Part shown: piece after piece, positions 1-11,330 of the stretch
How positions within the stretch are numbered: position 1 is the first letter of the stretch
How the letters are laid out: the number at the start of each line of letters is the position of its first letter
Origin: Dryocosmus kuriphilus
Taxonomy: Eukaryota; Arthropoda; Insecta; Hymenoptera; Cynipidae
DNA length: 64,000 bases
Assembly (NCBI GenBank): GCA_038277395.1
Contig: CM076196.1
Coordinates: 91,698,236-91,762,235, forward strand
Direction of reading: 5' to 3'
The notes under the pieces: generated by a model
Seen by the model: only the letters and a program-made list of their open reading frames with translations
Told to the model about the DNA's origin: nothing
Databases searched by the model: none
Made by a program: the position numbers and the translations under genes

Positions 1-252
1 ATTCTCTCATCTAAAAAATCCATTTTACAAAAAAGTGGTATCTCTATTAGATTGGAAGATATTAATTATATCCGAGCGCAAGTCACGCAGTGCACTACGA
101 GTCGAAGCGTGTCAGAGCTTGCAATCGAGCACGCTACAGTGTGAATTACGAATTATATATTATTTTGCATTCTGTCGTTGGAAAGCGTTGCATGCGCATA
201 CTATTGTTTTGTCCGTACTCTTGTTAAATAAAGTTATCAAAAACTGTGAAGT

Positions 253-2855
253 ATGGATAAAATGCTAAAATCAACAAACTCTACAAGTGGTTCCAAAATT
301 CGAACAGATCGATGTTTCAATCCTTTTGCTTTGTCTCGTCATCGAAAAACACAAAATGTCAGAAAAGTTTCAGCACAAAATTTAGTGGTTCTTAATTTAG
401 CAGTATCGGATGAGTCTCTTCAACAAAAAATCTGTCATTCTTGCCGTTTTAAAGTTTCTAAATTACACAAGGATCGTGAAAAAAAGGTAAATTTTACTGA
501 TGATAATATTTATAATGCAAATTTTCTTCACTAATATTTCTTCACTTAAATACAAATTATAAATCTTTATCAAAAATTCTTTACTGAAATACAAATTCTG
601 ATATTTTCTAAAATCTTAATAGAATTGTAATAATTTAGATTTACTAATAGTCTTTGAAGTCTAGTCAAATTAGACGAAAAAAGGACGCTTGCTAGAACAA
701 ATTACTAGTAGCAATTTCTTTTTATTATTACTCGTCAGGACGTCCTAATAAAATCCTGAAACTCTCCGATCTGCAACTATTTTGGAATTCTTCTTATTAA
801 CAAATAACGAAAAAATGGTACAGCTAACATCAAACCTTTTGCGACTAATAGTTTAAAAGTTATCAATTTGTTAATTAATAGTGCGCTCTTGCTGAGTAAG
901 CAATGCGTGTTAATATCAAAAATTCCACAACACTTGCAGACCCGAGGATTTCAGGATTTTATTAGGACGTTCTTACGAGTAATATATACTAACAATTTGT
1001 TCTAGCAGAAACCCTAATTTGACTGGACTAAGTATAATGTACGAATAAATAAATTTTTTTTAGGACCAGGAAATAAATGATTCTGATTTTGACGCGTTGG
1101 AAAGTAATGACATTAACATGGAAAAATTTCCAGCAAGTCCTGGTGTATCGTTTGAGGAAGACAAGATAGTGGTATCTGCAGCAATTGAGTCCGTCAACCA
1201 GGGTTTGAATTTAATTGGAGAGTCACCGATTCAAAAAAGAAAAGTTTCTCAACGCCGTTATTCGAATGAAAAATTGAAAAACGTATCCAAAGCATTAGCT
1301 ACAAAAATTTTTAATCCTGTTATTGATGATAATGATGATAGCGTTGAGGAAAATGATGAAAATAATTTATTGCAAGTTTTGAAGGAAGAATTTAACGCGA
1401 CCACAGAACGTTCAAGAAGAATGAAAATTTTGACTATTTTCAAGGACTGGTCTTTCCGAAAAATTAAACAACATTTTCCTCTCGCTACTTTTCATATGAT
1501 TACAATTGCGAAGAAAATTGCTGATGAAAAGGGGATTTTGTCCGACCCAACCCCAAAAAGCCACCCGTCTTTACAGAAAGAAGTAGTCCATTTAATAATT
1601 AGTTTTTATGAACTGGATGAGAATAGTCGTGTAATGCCAGGTAAGAAGGATTTTGTTTCAGTTAAAATTGATGACAAACGCGTTCAAATGCAGAAAAGGT
1701 TACTGTTGATGAATTTGAGGGAACTTTATCAACTGTTCAAGGAAACTTACCCAGAAGCTAAATGTAGTTTTTCTAAATTTGCATCTCTACGACCAAAATA
1801 TTGCGTGCTCGCGGGTGCAAGTGGCACACATTCAGTATGTGTTTGTACGATTCATGAAAATGTTAAATTGTTGATTGAAGGTTCTAATATGAAAAATCTT
1901 ACGGCCCACACCCCCAATCCATTGAAAAGTTATCATGACTGCCTAAAATATATGATTTGCGCTGAACCCACGAATAATTGTTATTTGGGTAATTGCTCCA
2001 AGTGTCCAGGTGCAAAAAATCTGATTAACAACCTTGAATTAATTTTTGAGGAAAATTTCATTGACGAAATCAAGTATAGACAGTGGACTCACGTTGACAG
2101 AACTACCTTGCAACTGATGATATCTCCAGTCGATGAATATTTACAAAAATTGCAGACCAGTTTGGAAAAATTACTTCTTCATTCATTCTTGGTGAGGAAG
2201 CAAAATGAATTCATGAAAAATAAAAGGCAAGAACTAACAGAGAATGAGTGCATTGTAGTCTGTGATTTTTCCGAAAATTATGCTTTTGTGATTCAGAATT
2301 CTGCACAAGGCTTTCACTGGAATAATGAGCAGGCTACAGTGCACCCATTTGCAATTTATTACAGGCATAATGACGGCAATATTCAAGTAAAAAGTTTAGT
2401 AATGATATCAGAATGTTTGCATCACGACACTGTAGCAGTTCATGTGTTTCAGAAACATTTGGTAAATTTCATAAAAAAAGAATTGGAAAAAATTTCAAAA
2501 ATCATATATTTTTTCTGATGGGTCGGGTGCGCAATATAAAAACAAGAAAAATTTTGTTAATCTTACACACCATGAAACAGATTTTGACCTAGCTGCAGAG
2601 TGGCACTTTTTCCCAACGTCTCATGGAAAGGGCGCGTGCGATGGATTGGGTGGGACTTTAAAAAGGTTAGCTGCGAGAGCTAGCCTTCAAAGAACATCCA
2701 ATCCAATCCAAACACCAAAACAATTATTTGAATGGGCAACTGAGTCTCTCCCTAACATTTCATCAAGATATGTGACGAATGAAGAATATGTTGAGGAAGA
2801 ACAAAAATTAGAGACGAGATTCAGAGAGGCTATAACCGTGAAAGGGACACTGTAA
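253..2855 (+). CDS. Two-exon gene of an uncharacterised multicopy family, possibly DDE-transposase-derived; one frameshift
   Basis: Exon 1 (253-486) starts at an ATG and ends at the donor AAG|GTAAAT. Exon 2 starts at 1064 after a T-run and TAG, and both junctions are phase 0, so the reading frame continues across the intron. Exon 1 has a Cys-rich segment (RCFNPF, later CHSC) that may bind zinc. Exon 2 is open to 2518, where a stop follows a T6 run. The frame then continues in the +1 register with SDGSGAQYKNKKN, FPTSHGKGACDG and a conserved tail ending at 2855. The full reading is about 675 codons. I recall this architecture from a large uncharacterised family in arthropods and cnidarians. The spaced acids in CDFSEN, SDGSGAQ and the later GACDG suggest an RNase H-fold nuclease, but that is inference. 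The single-base break in a homopolymer could be a mutation or a sequencing error. Confidence 0.6.
658..1029. mobile_element. MITE-like inverted-repeat element inside the intron
   Basis: The left arm beginning AGTCTAGTCAAATTAG (658 on) is matched in reverse complement by the right arm ending CTAATTTGACTGGACT (to 1029). The match continues inwards through GCTAGAACAAATT, TACTCGT, GGACGT, CCTAATAAAATCCTGAAA and TCTGCAA, for roughly 110-130 bp with small indels. There is no coding capacity. The element occupies about two thirds of the 577-bp intron of the gene at 253-2855, which could fold into a long hairpin. Confidence 0.75.
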
Positions 2856-5235
2856 TTTCATTGCATCATACCTGTCGCAAAAAACAAAATACGAGCTAAG
2901 CAATTTTCTTCGCAAGAAGAAAATGATTCGATCGTAGTTAAAGTTTTGAAATAAAATGTATGGTTTGTAATACATCGAAAAAAACTACAGTTCATAGCTT
3001 AATTATGATTCAATAAATTGAAGATTCTGAATTTATTATCAGACACTTATTTCCATACATTGTGATACTCTGTACCAATCATTAGATTTTTTTATGTTCA
3101 AAAATATACTATATTTAGTTTTAAAGTTTCTAGTGAAGTTAGCATTTTTTAATGTATTTTTGTAACCAGGTTTACTTTTTTCTAGATACTTTGCGATGAC
3201 TTTTATCCATAAACGTAATAAAAAAGTATTTGCAAACTGTATGTTTCACGGTAAACATTTAAAATTGAAACATAGACCGTGCGAGGGCCGTGCAATGTCA
3301 CCCGTGCGCCGGTGCGTGTGACGTACAGCGCTAGTTAATTAAATTTTTCCGACAGTACTAATTATTTCGCCATCGAATAAAAAATCGTTTTCGAAAGGAA
3401 ATTTGACGTAGAATACGATAAAAATACTAAAAACTTGATATGTTTGGGTCAAAATTGTTTTAAATCGATTTAAACACTTCAATTGTTTATAACAATTTGA
3501 ATTTGTCAATAGTTTTATTTAAAAGTATTTTTTTTTGTTAAACCTCGTTATTTTACCTTTAAAATGAAAAAAAAAATAAAGTCTCTAGCTCAAACAGAAG
3601 TGGAGTTATGGACTTTTAAAAAAATAGTCTTCAAGCCAAAAATCACCAAATTCTCAAACTTTCAATCCTTCTTAGTTTCAAAACATTGAGAAGAAAAAAA
3701 AATCTTCGAATACGTATCTTGTATTTTTCAATAAAGAATCCGTAAAAAAAAAGTTTTAGCTGAATCAAAAATGTGTCGGTCAATTTTGGTCAAAATCCGT
3801 ACGATTTGTAAAAGAATCACCCAGCAAAATAAAGTAATCAATGGTATTGGTTGGGGTGGGTCAAAGAAAAGTGGCGATGAGGGGGTTGCTCATGATTTTT
3901 CGATAATTTTGAAGGTGGCGCATATGAGCGCATTTGAAATCCTATCAGAAACCCCATTATCGCTGCAGATTGAACAATTATTTTTTTAATGATCATCGCT
4001 TTGCAAATTGTTAAGACCTTCATATCTTGGTCAATTTTGAAAATATGCCGGAAATTCTGGTGGTGCATTTTAGCGCATTTGAAGTTGTAGAGGATGGGCT
4101 GCAGACAATTCTGAAATCGTAAAACTTTTTTTCAGTGGTCATCACGTTATTAAAAAAAATTTGTGTGGAACTTATGAGCGCATTTGAACATCAATATCTT
4201 TCTGTCCACTGTTTTGAATTTAATATTACTGTCGAGAATTTAACCACTACGTCACACTGCCCCCCTCCCCCCACCAAAAAAACACCAGCCCCCCCCCTTT
4301 GCGTCACTGATAATTCGATTATCATTGTAGTGCAAAACTTTTGGTTGATGGCGCATAACAGTGCATTAAGAGTTCCTTCAAATTATGCAACATAAAATTG
4401 GAATTCTCAAATGGGGGGGTTGGCTTCTCTCCAGACCCCCCCCCCCAACCTCGCAACACTTGCTGTAACTCTTATGTTTTTGTGGCCCAAAATTTTTTAT
4501 TAAGAGTGCATATGAGCGAACTTGAGGCGCAATTCAGGGGCCTAAAGAATTTAAATGTTTTGAGTCTGGGGGGAGGGGGCTGGTATAACTGAGCTCATAT
4601 AGCTTTTATAGCTTCAACTAATACCAACAGCAATAAAACCGTTTCGCAAAACAGGAATTTAAACTTAGAAAAAATGGTTTTTAGGCTAAAAGGACAAAAT
4701 ACCTACAAAAAAATGCACTAATACAGTTTACAAAATAACATGTATCGTTTGCAGCAAGTGCTACATTCGACAATCCTAGTGATATATAAATGTACATACT
4801 AGAATAAAAGAGCAGAAAAAAAATCATGAGAGAAAGGACAAAATAAGACGGCGAGATCTAAACTTGCATTAGAATTTGATCACAGTTTTGATTTTGAGAA
4901 CGTAATCGTTGTGGCTAACGAAACTGCGAACTATAGCAAGACCTTTATGGAAATGTATTACATCGTAAAAAATGGCAAGACCGTCAAATTAAGGTCTGTT
5001 GTAGGTGGAATTAGCAATCTTTAGGATCGCCTTATTTTAGCAACGAATTTTATCCAAGATTAAGAACTTGAATGCAACATAATTTAATCATACAAATGTT
5101 TTGCACTTTGCTTTATGCTCAACTGTTCAACACTGCGTTATTAATAAACTTAAGTAAATTCTTTGCTTCCTCGTTCTGCCTGTATGGCGGCATTGAGTAC
5201 AGCCGTGCTGCGAGAATATAAGTATTTATTTATTA
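2856..5235. other. Noncoding AT-rich stretch with low-complexity runs
   Basis: I see no supportable gene here. AATAAA signals near 2951 and 3012 could terminate the upstream gene. From about 3910 to 4530 a GCGCAT...GCGCATTTGAA-like motif recurs at irregular spacing. Poly-C and poly-G runs lie near 4260-4300, 4436-4450 and 4570. The remainder is A/T-rich. Confidence 0.5.
3910..4530. repeat. Degenerate dispersed repeat with GCGCATTTGAA motif
   Basis: Variants of the phrase GCGCAT..GAGCGCATTTGAA occur near 3917, 4060, 4165, 4350 and 4505. Flanking phrases such as CAATTTTGAA, TGCAAA and ATCAT also recur. The spacing is irregular (about 105-185 bp), which suggests an old, diverged tandem array. 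Confidence 0.35.
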
Positions 5236-5239
5236 ACTA

Positions 5240-5938
5240 CAACAATGCCATATCCGTCCTGTACGTGGAGTCAGCCCTGCTTAAAATTACGGATAGGATA
5301 TCCGATAGTACCAGATATGATTTGGAATGTTTACGGATTCCATCCGGAAGCTTATACAGTATGTGTCCGCGATTTTATCTGGTTCTATCTGTCAATTGGT
5401 CGATTCACGCAATTTTTTATATTTGGTTCCTTATCTGGCTGTATATGGAATATTTTCAGTACGCATAATATCCTAGCAGGCTCTTCATCCGGTTCTGTAC
5501 GACACTTGGTCGGTGTACTATATTTGTTCTATCCGGTTTCTTATATGTTTCTATACAGAATATTTTCGGTGCCCCTATTGTCCTATCCGGAGATTTTTCC
5601 GGTTCTATCTGGATACTTATACCGTATTGGTGTCCGGTTTCTTATCCGGTTCTATCTGAAGCTTTCTCGGTTTACTAGATTTTCTCTATCCGGTTTTTTA
5701 TGTCTCTATATGGGATATTTTTTGTGCCTGTATTGTCCTATCCAGGGCTTTGTCCGGTTCTATCTGAATAATTACACGGTATTTGTGTCCGGCTTCTTAT
5801 CCGGTTCTATTCGACACTTGATCGGTTTACTACATGTTTTCTATCCGGTTTCTTATCTGTCTCTATATGCAATATTTTCGGTGCCACTATTGTCCTATCT
5901 GGGGCTTTATCCGGTTCTATCTGGATACTTATACGTTG
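5240..5938 (+). repeat. Satellite A: tandem repeat of about 155 bp, about 4-5 copies
   Basis: Copies of ATATTTTCGGTGCC-like sequence occur near 5450, 5560, 5715 and 5872, so units are about 155 bp with one shortened unit. TCCGGTTCTATCTGG and GTCCTATC recur in each unit. A related copy lies beyond the Penelope insertion at about 8200-8345. A 244-codon open frame (5245-5979) runs through the array and yields a repetitive hydrophobic peptide. I regard it as a by-product of the repeat, not a gene. Confidence 0.75.
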
Positions 5939-6582
5939 TTTACGAAAAGTCATCCAGTTTCAGGGTCAACGAAAAATGAAAACATGTGAATTTAGGTTCG
6001 AAACGTTTCGACTTTCATGGAGGTCCTCATCAGTCTTTAATAATCCTAAGAATTATACAAAATATGTTATAAAAATACACCTTAAAATACAATTGTGAAA
6101 AAAGAAAGTTTACTAGAAGTAAACAACAAGAGTTACAGAAAATTTTAAAGGTTATGTTAACATACCTGAAGTATTAAGAAGATATAAATTTCATATTATA
6201 AATAAATTTTAAAAAAACAACGAGAACATATCTCTTATTTTTTCAAACAAAATAACAAGTTTGAATAGACATTTTTTACAATATGTCTTAAATTAGTTTG
6301 TTTTATTTACATAGTTAAGAAAAGAACACAAAACACAAACGTGAGTCAGAGTGGATAAAACCAGACTGAGTGGAACAAAAACTCAATGTTAGCAAGTTAG
6401 GAAATCGGAAAATCACGTGTCATTATACAGATAAGGAAGAACCCTCTTTTATCAAAACTTAGTTAAAGGTTTAAATTCTGGAGGGAAAAATTTTTGTTCA
6501 AACCTAAGATTTAAATTATTATCAATTTTGTTGATGAAAAAATTTTCTATAACCTTCCTTCGGGCTTTTTGGTTTTCAATTC
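5939..6582 (-). repeat. Penelope left inverted arm (pseudo-LTR)
   Basis: This is the reverse complement of 7529-8171 with scattered substitutions. It includes an inverted copy of the endonuclease 3' coding end, so the duplicated unit starts inside the ORF. Its outer part contains the hammerhead-like motif described separately. Confidence 0.85.
5996..6036 (-). ncRNA. Candidate hammerhead ribozyme motif, left arm
   Basis: On the minus strand the arm reads CTGATGA, then a short G/C segment able to pair GAC with GTC, then GAAACGTTT. The CUGAUGA...GAAAC spacing matches the hammerhead catalytic core. Small hammerhead variants are known in the terminal repeats of Penelope-like elements. I identified this by eye, and folding has not been tested. 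This copy has a better core than the right-arm copy. Confidence 0.4.
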
Positions 6583-7237
6583 TACATATTTCAATTTTAA
6601 TGGTAACACTTATAAACAGATTTCAGGTTTAGCTGTTGGGTCTCCACTCTCTCCAGTGGCTGCAAATTTAGTTATGGAAGATTTAGAAATAAATTTTTTA
6701 TCGCTTTTACCTTTTCCCATACCTTTCTTCTTTCGTTTTGTCGATTATATAATCACTGCTATTCCTATAGATAAAATTGATTTCGTTTTAAATACTTTCA
6801 ACTCTTTTGATCAAAATATAAAATTTACTATTGAAATTGAAAAAGATTCCAAAATTAGTTTTTTAGACACTTTAATTATTAGGACAAGTTGTAGTTCTTT
6901 GTTGATTGATTGTTTTCATAAATCAACTTGGTCTGGTAGGTATTTAAATTTTTCTTCTTCACGTCCAAAAAGTCACAAGATTGGTGTGGTTACAGGTCTC
7001 TTCTTTAGAATGTTACGTATATCAAATATAAAATTCAGGAAAAATAACATTAATCTAATTAAAAAAACTCGTTTAGAAAATGGTTATCCAAAATCTTTAA
7101 TAGACTTTTGCTTAAAAAAAGAAGCCAATCATTTCTACAATTCTGATAGTTATACAAACAAAAATATAGATTTTAAAAAAATTGCACGGTTATTCCATAT
7201 ATTCATAACCTCTCTGAACAAATACAAAAGATTTTAA
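6569..7237 (+). pseudogene. Penelope-like reverse transcriptase, C-terminal half
   Basis: The open frame of 222 codons includes GLAVGSPLSPVAANLVMEDLE-type sequence near residues 20-40, a hallmark of Penelope RT palm domains. The catalytic-motif region follows at FFRFVDYIITAIP, where the second Asp of the usual Y/F-V-D-D box is Tyr, so polymerase activity is unlikely. Fingers and part of the palm are missing because the inverted left arm replaces them. The real reading probably begins upstream of the fusion. The endonuclease follows in another register. Confidence 0.8.
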
Positions 7238-7291
7238 ATCGTTATAACATAAAAACTATTCATAAACCTTTAAAAACATCATTTAAATTTT

Positions 7292-7645
7292 TTGACAATC
7301 TTAAAGATCCTCTACCTAAAGATAAAACTTTTTGGTGTTATCTACAAGATAAATTGTAAAAATTGTAACTCTTGCTACATCGGAGAGACTGGTAGACCTA
7401 TACATTGTCGCATTCGTGAACAGAAAAATTCAATAATTAATCCAAGTACATCAAACCACACAGCCCTTTCTGAACATTATCTTGACCAAGGACATTATTT
7501 TGATTTTACTGATTTCAAAATTCTTGCCATTGAAAACCAAAAAGCCCGAAGGAAGGTTATAGAAAATTTTTTCATCAACAAAATTGATAATAATTTAAAT
7601 CTTAGGTTTGAACAAAATTTTTTCCTCCAGAATTTAAGCCTTTAA
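7292..7645 (+). pseudogene. Penelope-like GIY-YIG endonuclease domain
   Basis: The reading GVIYKINCKNCNSCYIGETGR is a GIY-YIG nuclease N-terminus with the extra Cys pair (CKNC) seen in Penelope-like elements. It continues with a conserved Arg region (HCRIREQK) and the H...LDQGHYFDF segment. This domain nicks target DNA in this element class. The frame differs from the RT upstream, which implies at least one frameshift between 7237 and 7330. The last 117 bp of the coding sequence lie within the duplicated arm. Confidence 0.85.
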
Positions 7646-8171
7646 CTAAGTTTTGATAAAAGCGGGTTCTTCCTTATCTGTATAAGGACACGTGATTTTC
7701 CGATTTCCTAACTTGCTAACATTGAGTTTTTGTTCCACTCAGTCTGGTTTCATCCACCCTGACTCACGTTTGTGTTTTGTGTTCTTGTCTTAACTATGTA
7801 AATAAAACAAACTAATTTAAGACATATTGTAAAAAATGTCTATTCAAACTTGTTATTTTGTTTGAAAATAAGAGATATGTTCTCGCTGTTTTTTAAAATT
7901 TATTTATAATATGAAATTTCCATCTTCTTAATACTTCAGGTATGTTAACATAACCTTTAAAATTTTCTGTAACTCTTGTTGTTTACTTCTAGTAAACTTT
8001 CTTTTTTCACAATTGTATTTTAAGGTGTATTTTTATAACATATTTTGTATAATTATTAGGATTATTAAAGACTGATGAGGACTTCCATGAAATTCTAAAC
8101 GTTTCGAACTTAATTTCACATGTTTGTTTTCATTTTTCGTTGACCCTGAAACTGGATGACTTTTCGTAAAC
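7529..8171 (+). repeat. Penelope right inverted arm (pseudo-LTR)
   Basis: This segment begins in the endonuclease coding end and runs to CTGGATGACTTTTCGTAAA. It mirrors 5939-6582. Confidence 0.85.
8066..8106 (+). ncRNA. Candidate hammerhead-like motif, right arm (degenerate)
   Basis: CTGATGAGG at 8072 is followed by CTTCC, AAATTCT and AAACGTTT. It aligns with the minus-strand left-arm motif, but the conserved G of the GAAAC core is changed. It is probably an inactive derivative. Confidence 0.3.
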
Positions 8172-8499
8172 ATATATTTTGGGTCGTGACTTGATTATTT
8201 ATCTACAATACTTATACGTTATTTGTGTATGGTTTCTTATCCGATTCTATCCGTCAGTTGTTCTGTGTATAACGGTTTTCTCTATCTGGCTCATTATCTG
8301 TCTCTACACGGAATATTTTCAGTACCCGCATTGCCTTATACTACCATGTACTGTGAAAGATCCAAAGAAAGGATCGATGTCGATAAAGCAGATGTATCAG
8401 ATACATCTTTTCATTCTAACTATAGTGAATAATTGTGGCTAACTTATAGCCCCGACAATCGACGCCTATTGTGAGACAATAATCCCTACGCTTCTGGCA
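8172..8499 (+). repeat. Remnant of Satellite A plus unique sequence
   Basis: ATACTTATACGTTATTTGTGT near 8210 and ATATTTTCAGTACC near 8309 match the units left of the Penelope element, so the array was split by the insertion. From about 8350 to 8499 I see only nonrepetitive noncoding sequence. Confidence 0.6.
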
Positions 8500-9740
8500 G
8501 AATTATTCTAAACTACTGGTCAGACAGAAAACCATTTTCGGTATTGCCACCCAACTTTAGATCCGACAAAGTACCGGATAGAACCGTATAAGGTTCCTTC
8601 GTGCGACTAATTTGATTTTCTGATTTGAATGTCCGCTGGATAGCGGGATAGAACCAAACAGAAAACCATTTTCGATCTTATCACCCAATATTAGTTCGGG
8701 CAAAGTACCGGATAGGGCCATATAAGATTCCGGCGGGCGAATAATTCGATTTTCTGATTGAAAAGTCCACCGGAAATTCAGATAAAACCAGATATGAAAC
8801 CATTTTCGATCTTGTCACTCAAATTTAATTCCGGAAAAGCTCCAGATAGGATCGTATAAGATTGCGTCGGGCGAATAATTCGATTATCTGATTTAAATTT
8901 CCACTATATAGCCGGATAGAACCAGATAGAAAACCATTTTCTTTTTTGCCAACTAACAATAGTAGTCCGAAAAAGTTCCGGATAGGATCGTATAAGACTC
9001 CGTCGGGCGAATAATTCGATTTTCTTATCTAAATTCACGCTGGAAGGCCGGATAGAACCAGGTAGAAAACCATTTTCGAACTTGTCACCCAACTTTAGTT
9101 CCGATAATTTCCGGATAGGACCGGATAAGATTCCGTCCGGAGAATAATTCGATTGTCAGGTTTAAATTTCTGCTGGAAATCCGGATAGAACCAATTAGGA
9201 AAGCTTTTGAAACCTTATCACCAAACTTTCATTCCGAAAAGTACGAGATAGGATCGTATAAGATTCCGCCGGGGCAATAATTTGATTTCGCTATTTAAAT
9301 GTCCGCTACAAAGCCGGACAGAACCAGATAGAAAACTATTTTCAATCTAATCACCCAAGGTCAGTTCCGCTAATGATCTGTATAGGACAGGATAAGATTC
9401 TGTTCGGCGAATAATTCGGTTTTCTGATTTAAATCTCAGCTAGAAAGACGCAGAGAACCAGATAGAAAACCTTTTTCAATCTTGTCACCCAACTTTAGTT
9501 CCGACAAGTTCCGAATAGGACCGGATAAAATGCCACTTTTGATTTAAAAGTCTTCAGATAGTCGTATATAAATTTAATTCGATATGCCATCCTGAATTTC
9601 GAGAACCCCCAAGTAAGACCCCTATTTTTCCGCGAAATATAATGTGCATAGAATAGGAACCAGATAGGATCGGACAAGAATCCGGAGTGGGTTATCTTGT
9701 CTATTATATGGTTTTTTATCTGCCTCTGTAGGATCCTATT
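8500..9740 (-). repeat. Satellite B: about 130-bp tandem units, about 8 copies
   Basis: GATAGAACCAGATAGAAAACCATTTTC-like phrases recur near 8535, 8650, 8785, 8920, 9055, 9190, 9315 and 9450. Each is followed by CACCCAACTTTAGTTCCG, GGATAGGATCGTATAAGATTCCG and CGAATAATTCGATTTTCTGATTTAAA. In reverse complement the units carry GGTTCTATC, as Satellite A does, so A and B may share ancestry with an orientation switch near 8500. Divergence between units is moderate. Confidence 0.75.
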
Positions 9741-10349
9741 CGTTATTTTAAGCAGGGGGTCAAAACAATGTTATATTCTTCACTCTAAATATTACTACTT
9801 CGAATAATTTTAAATAATTTAAACTACAATGCCACTCAATTTAAATTTTACACAGTGATCCGTTTTGCCAACTTATTGCAATTTATCGCTGTGTTTTTTA
9901 ACATAAAAAGTATCTCACCTATGACTCTAGTTATTTTCTAACTTACCCCTATCCAAATGCCAATTTTAACACGTACCTTATGACAAATCTATTAGACAAG
10001 CATCTTGTTTTCTAGGTTATGAAAGCTCGAAATTATTGTTATAATCGAGAAGGCAGTCGACAGACAGCCGAAACCTCGCGTCGTATGATTAACTGAGGGA
10101 TCTATCAGTATGCCAATAAACACTCTAGATCAGTAGCCAACAATCCTTTATCGTCAGTTACTTGTAATGCTCTAATTGGAAAAAAAATATTTCGTTATAT
10201 GGGAAAATTCGATTGTATATCTCCATATAGGAAACCCTTTGCCGAGTTTATACCATTTGTCGAGTCGTGTTGGTTATTTTACTGAAACATAGTAAATTCC
10301 GTTGCAAATATAAACTACAATAATATTATACTCTTTCTCAATCTGTTTT
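9741..10349. other. Noncoding stretch
   Basis: AT-rich sequence in which I see no open frame, repeat or RNA gene that I can support. Confidence 0.5.
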
Positions 10350-10771
10350 ATATTGTAATGCTACTATTTTTAACCTAAATTTATTCTCGCAATATCAAAC
10401 TTGGGTACCATACTTCGAGATTAATTTCCCAACATAATCTACTTCTCAATTTTAAATCAAAATACCAGGACGTCAGTCCTTTCTTGGGTCAGTTTCTTCA
10501 AATAAACCAGAATGAATAGCGACAGAAAAACTCAAAACTTAATGACTCGAAGTGCGATATACCGAATCAATTTCCGACCAGCTGAACTTCCGGAGATCTG
10601 TTGAGGGGGTAATTTGGATGAAATCGATTTCTTTTGCTAGGAATAAGTACGAATCAATTTTCAATAAATGACAAGTACTATTTATTCAGAAATAATTTTA
10701 AACGGTGTTATGGTAAATTTACATTTCAGATGGTTAGTCCAGATTTTCTGATAAGAAAAATATCTCGGATA
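10350..10771 (+). repeat. Interspersed repeat R, copy 1 (no retrovirus insertion)
   Basis: This segment aligns with 27418-27608 joined to 43304-43440. Shared phrases include CTACTATTTTTAAC, CTTCTCAAT, ATCAATTTCC, CAATTTTCAAT and TCAGAAAT.ATTTTAAA. It therefore shows the repeat without the retrovirus. Alignment stops at about 10771, where the BEL/Pao long terminal repeat begins. The function of the repeat is unknown. Confidence 0.7.
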
Positions 10772-10782
10772 AAAAAGGCGAA

Positions 10783-11330
10783 ACAGAAGGGCGGGAGGAA
10801 AGGGAGGCTTGTTTTACAAGTAACACCTCACGATCCTTAATAACACTGTTTATTGTCTGCGGATGATGCTGACAATATATTGTCAGTTTTGACTTTATGA
10901 TTCACAACAAACTTTGTACGATATTTGACGACGTGAGAAAGGTCTTCTCTTCGAGCTCAAGGACGCTCTGCCACCCTTTCCACGTCTTCCTGCCCTTTCT
11001 GAATCTCAAGCTTGCTCTCTTCGGTCCCGACCCTCCTTCTCCCTCTCACCCGTCACACTGGTATTTTCTTCACCTATCCGAGCACTTTTGGACTTCTTCA
11101 TCCTCGACCCCTGTCTCTCGTGACTAGGGTATTCGTGTGGGTCGTGGCGCTTCCACCATTCGACTCCGAACTCTGCAACGTTTTTCCGGGCACAATTAGG
11201 AAATCACAACCCACAATTCGTGGGCGAATTAGATATCAACACCAACACAGAAACGCACTTTTGCACAGCTACGTCTCGCAAGAAAACATCGTTTTATTTA
11301 ACACAAATCTCTAATAACTCGATCGCAAAA
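10783..11330 (-). repeat. BEL/Pao downstream (3') LTR
   Basis: The segment from GGGCGGGAGGAAAGG to about 11020 matches 16652-16884: CAAGTAACACC, TGTTTATTGTCTGCGGATGAT, GAGCTCAAGGACGCTCTG and CACGTCTTCCTG. The sequence to about 11330 has no partner, because the other LTR is truncated. The inner boundary is an estimate. Confidence 0.65.

Larger units (their letters stand above)
5939..8171 (+). mobile_element. Penelope-like element with inverted terminal arms (5'-truncated)
   Basis: The element carries a partial Penelope-type reverse transcriptase (6569-7237) followed by a GIY-YIG endonuclease (7292-7645). Its two ends are about 640-bp inverted copies of each other: 5939-6582 and 7529-8171, both ending in TTTACGAAAAGTCATCCAG or its complement. 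The left arm joins abruptly into the RT at about 6583, so the N-terminal half of the RT is missing. Pseudo-LTRs in inverted orientation with a truncated 5' end are typical of Penelope-like elements. The element is inserted into Satellite A. Confidence 0.85.

Noticed and set aside
5245..5979. 244-codon open frame
   Set aside because: It runs through the 155-bp satellite units, and its peptide is simply the translated repeat, ending in the Penelope arm. No independent coding evidence.
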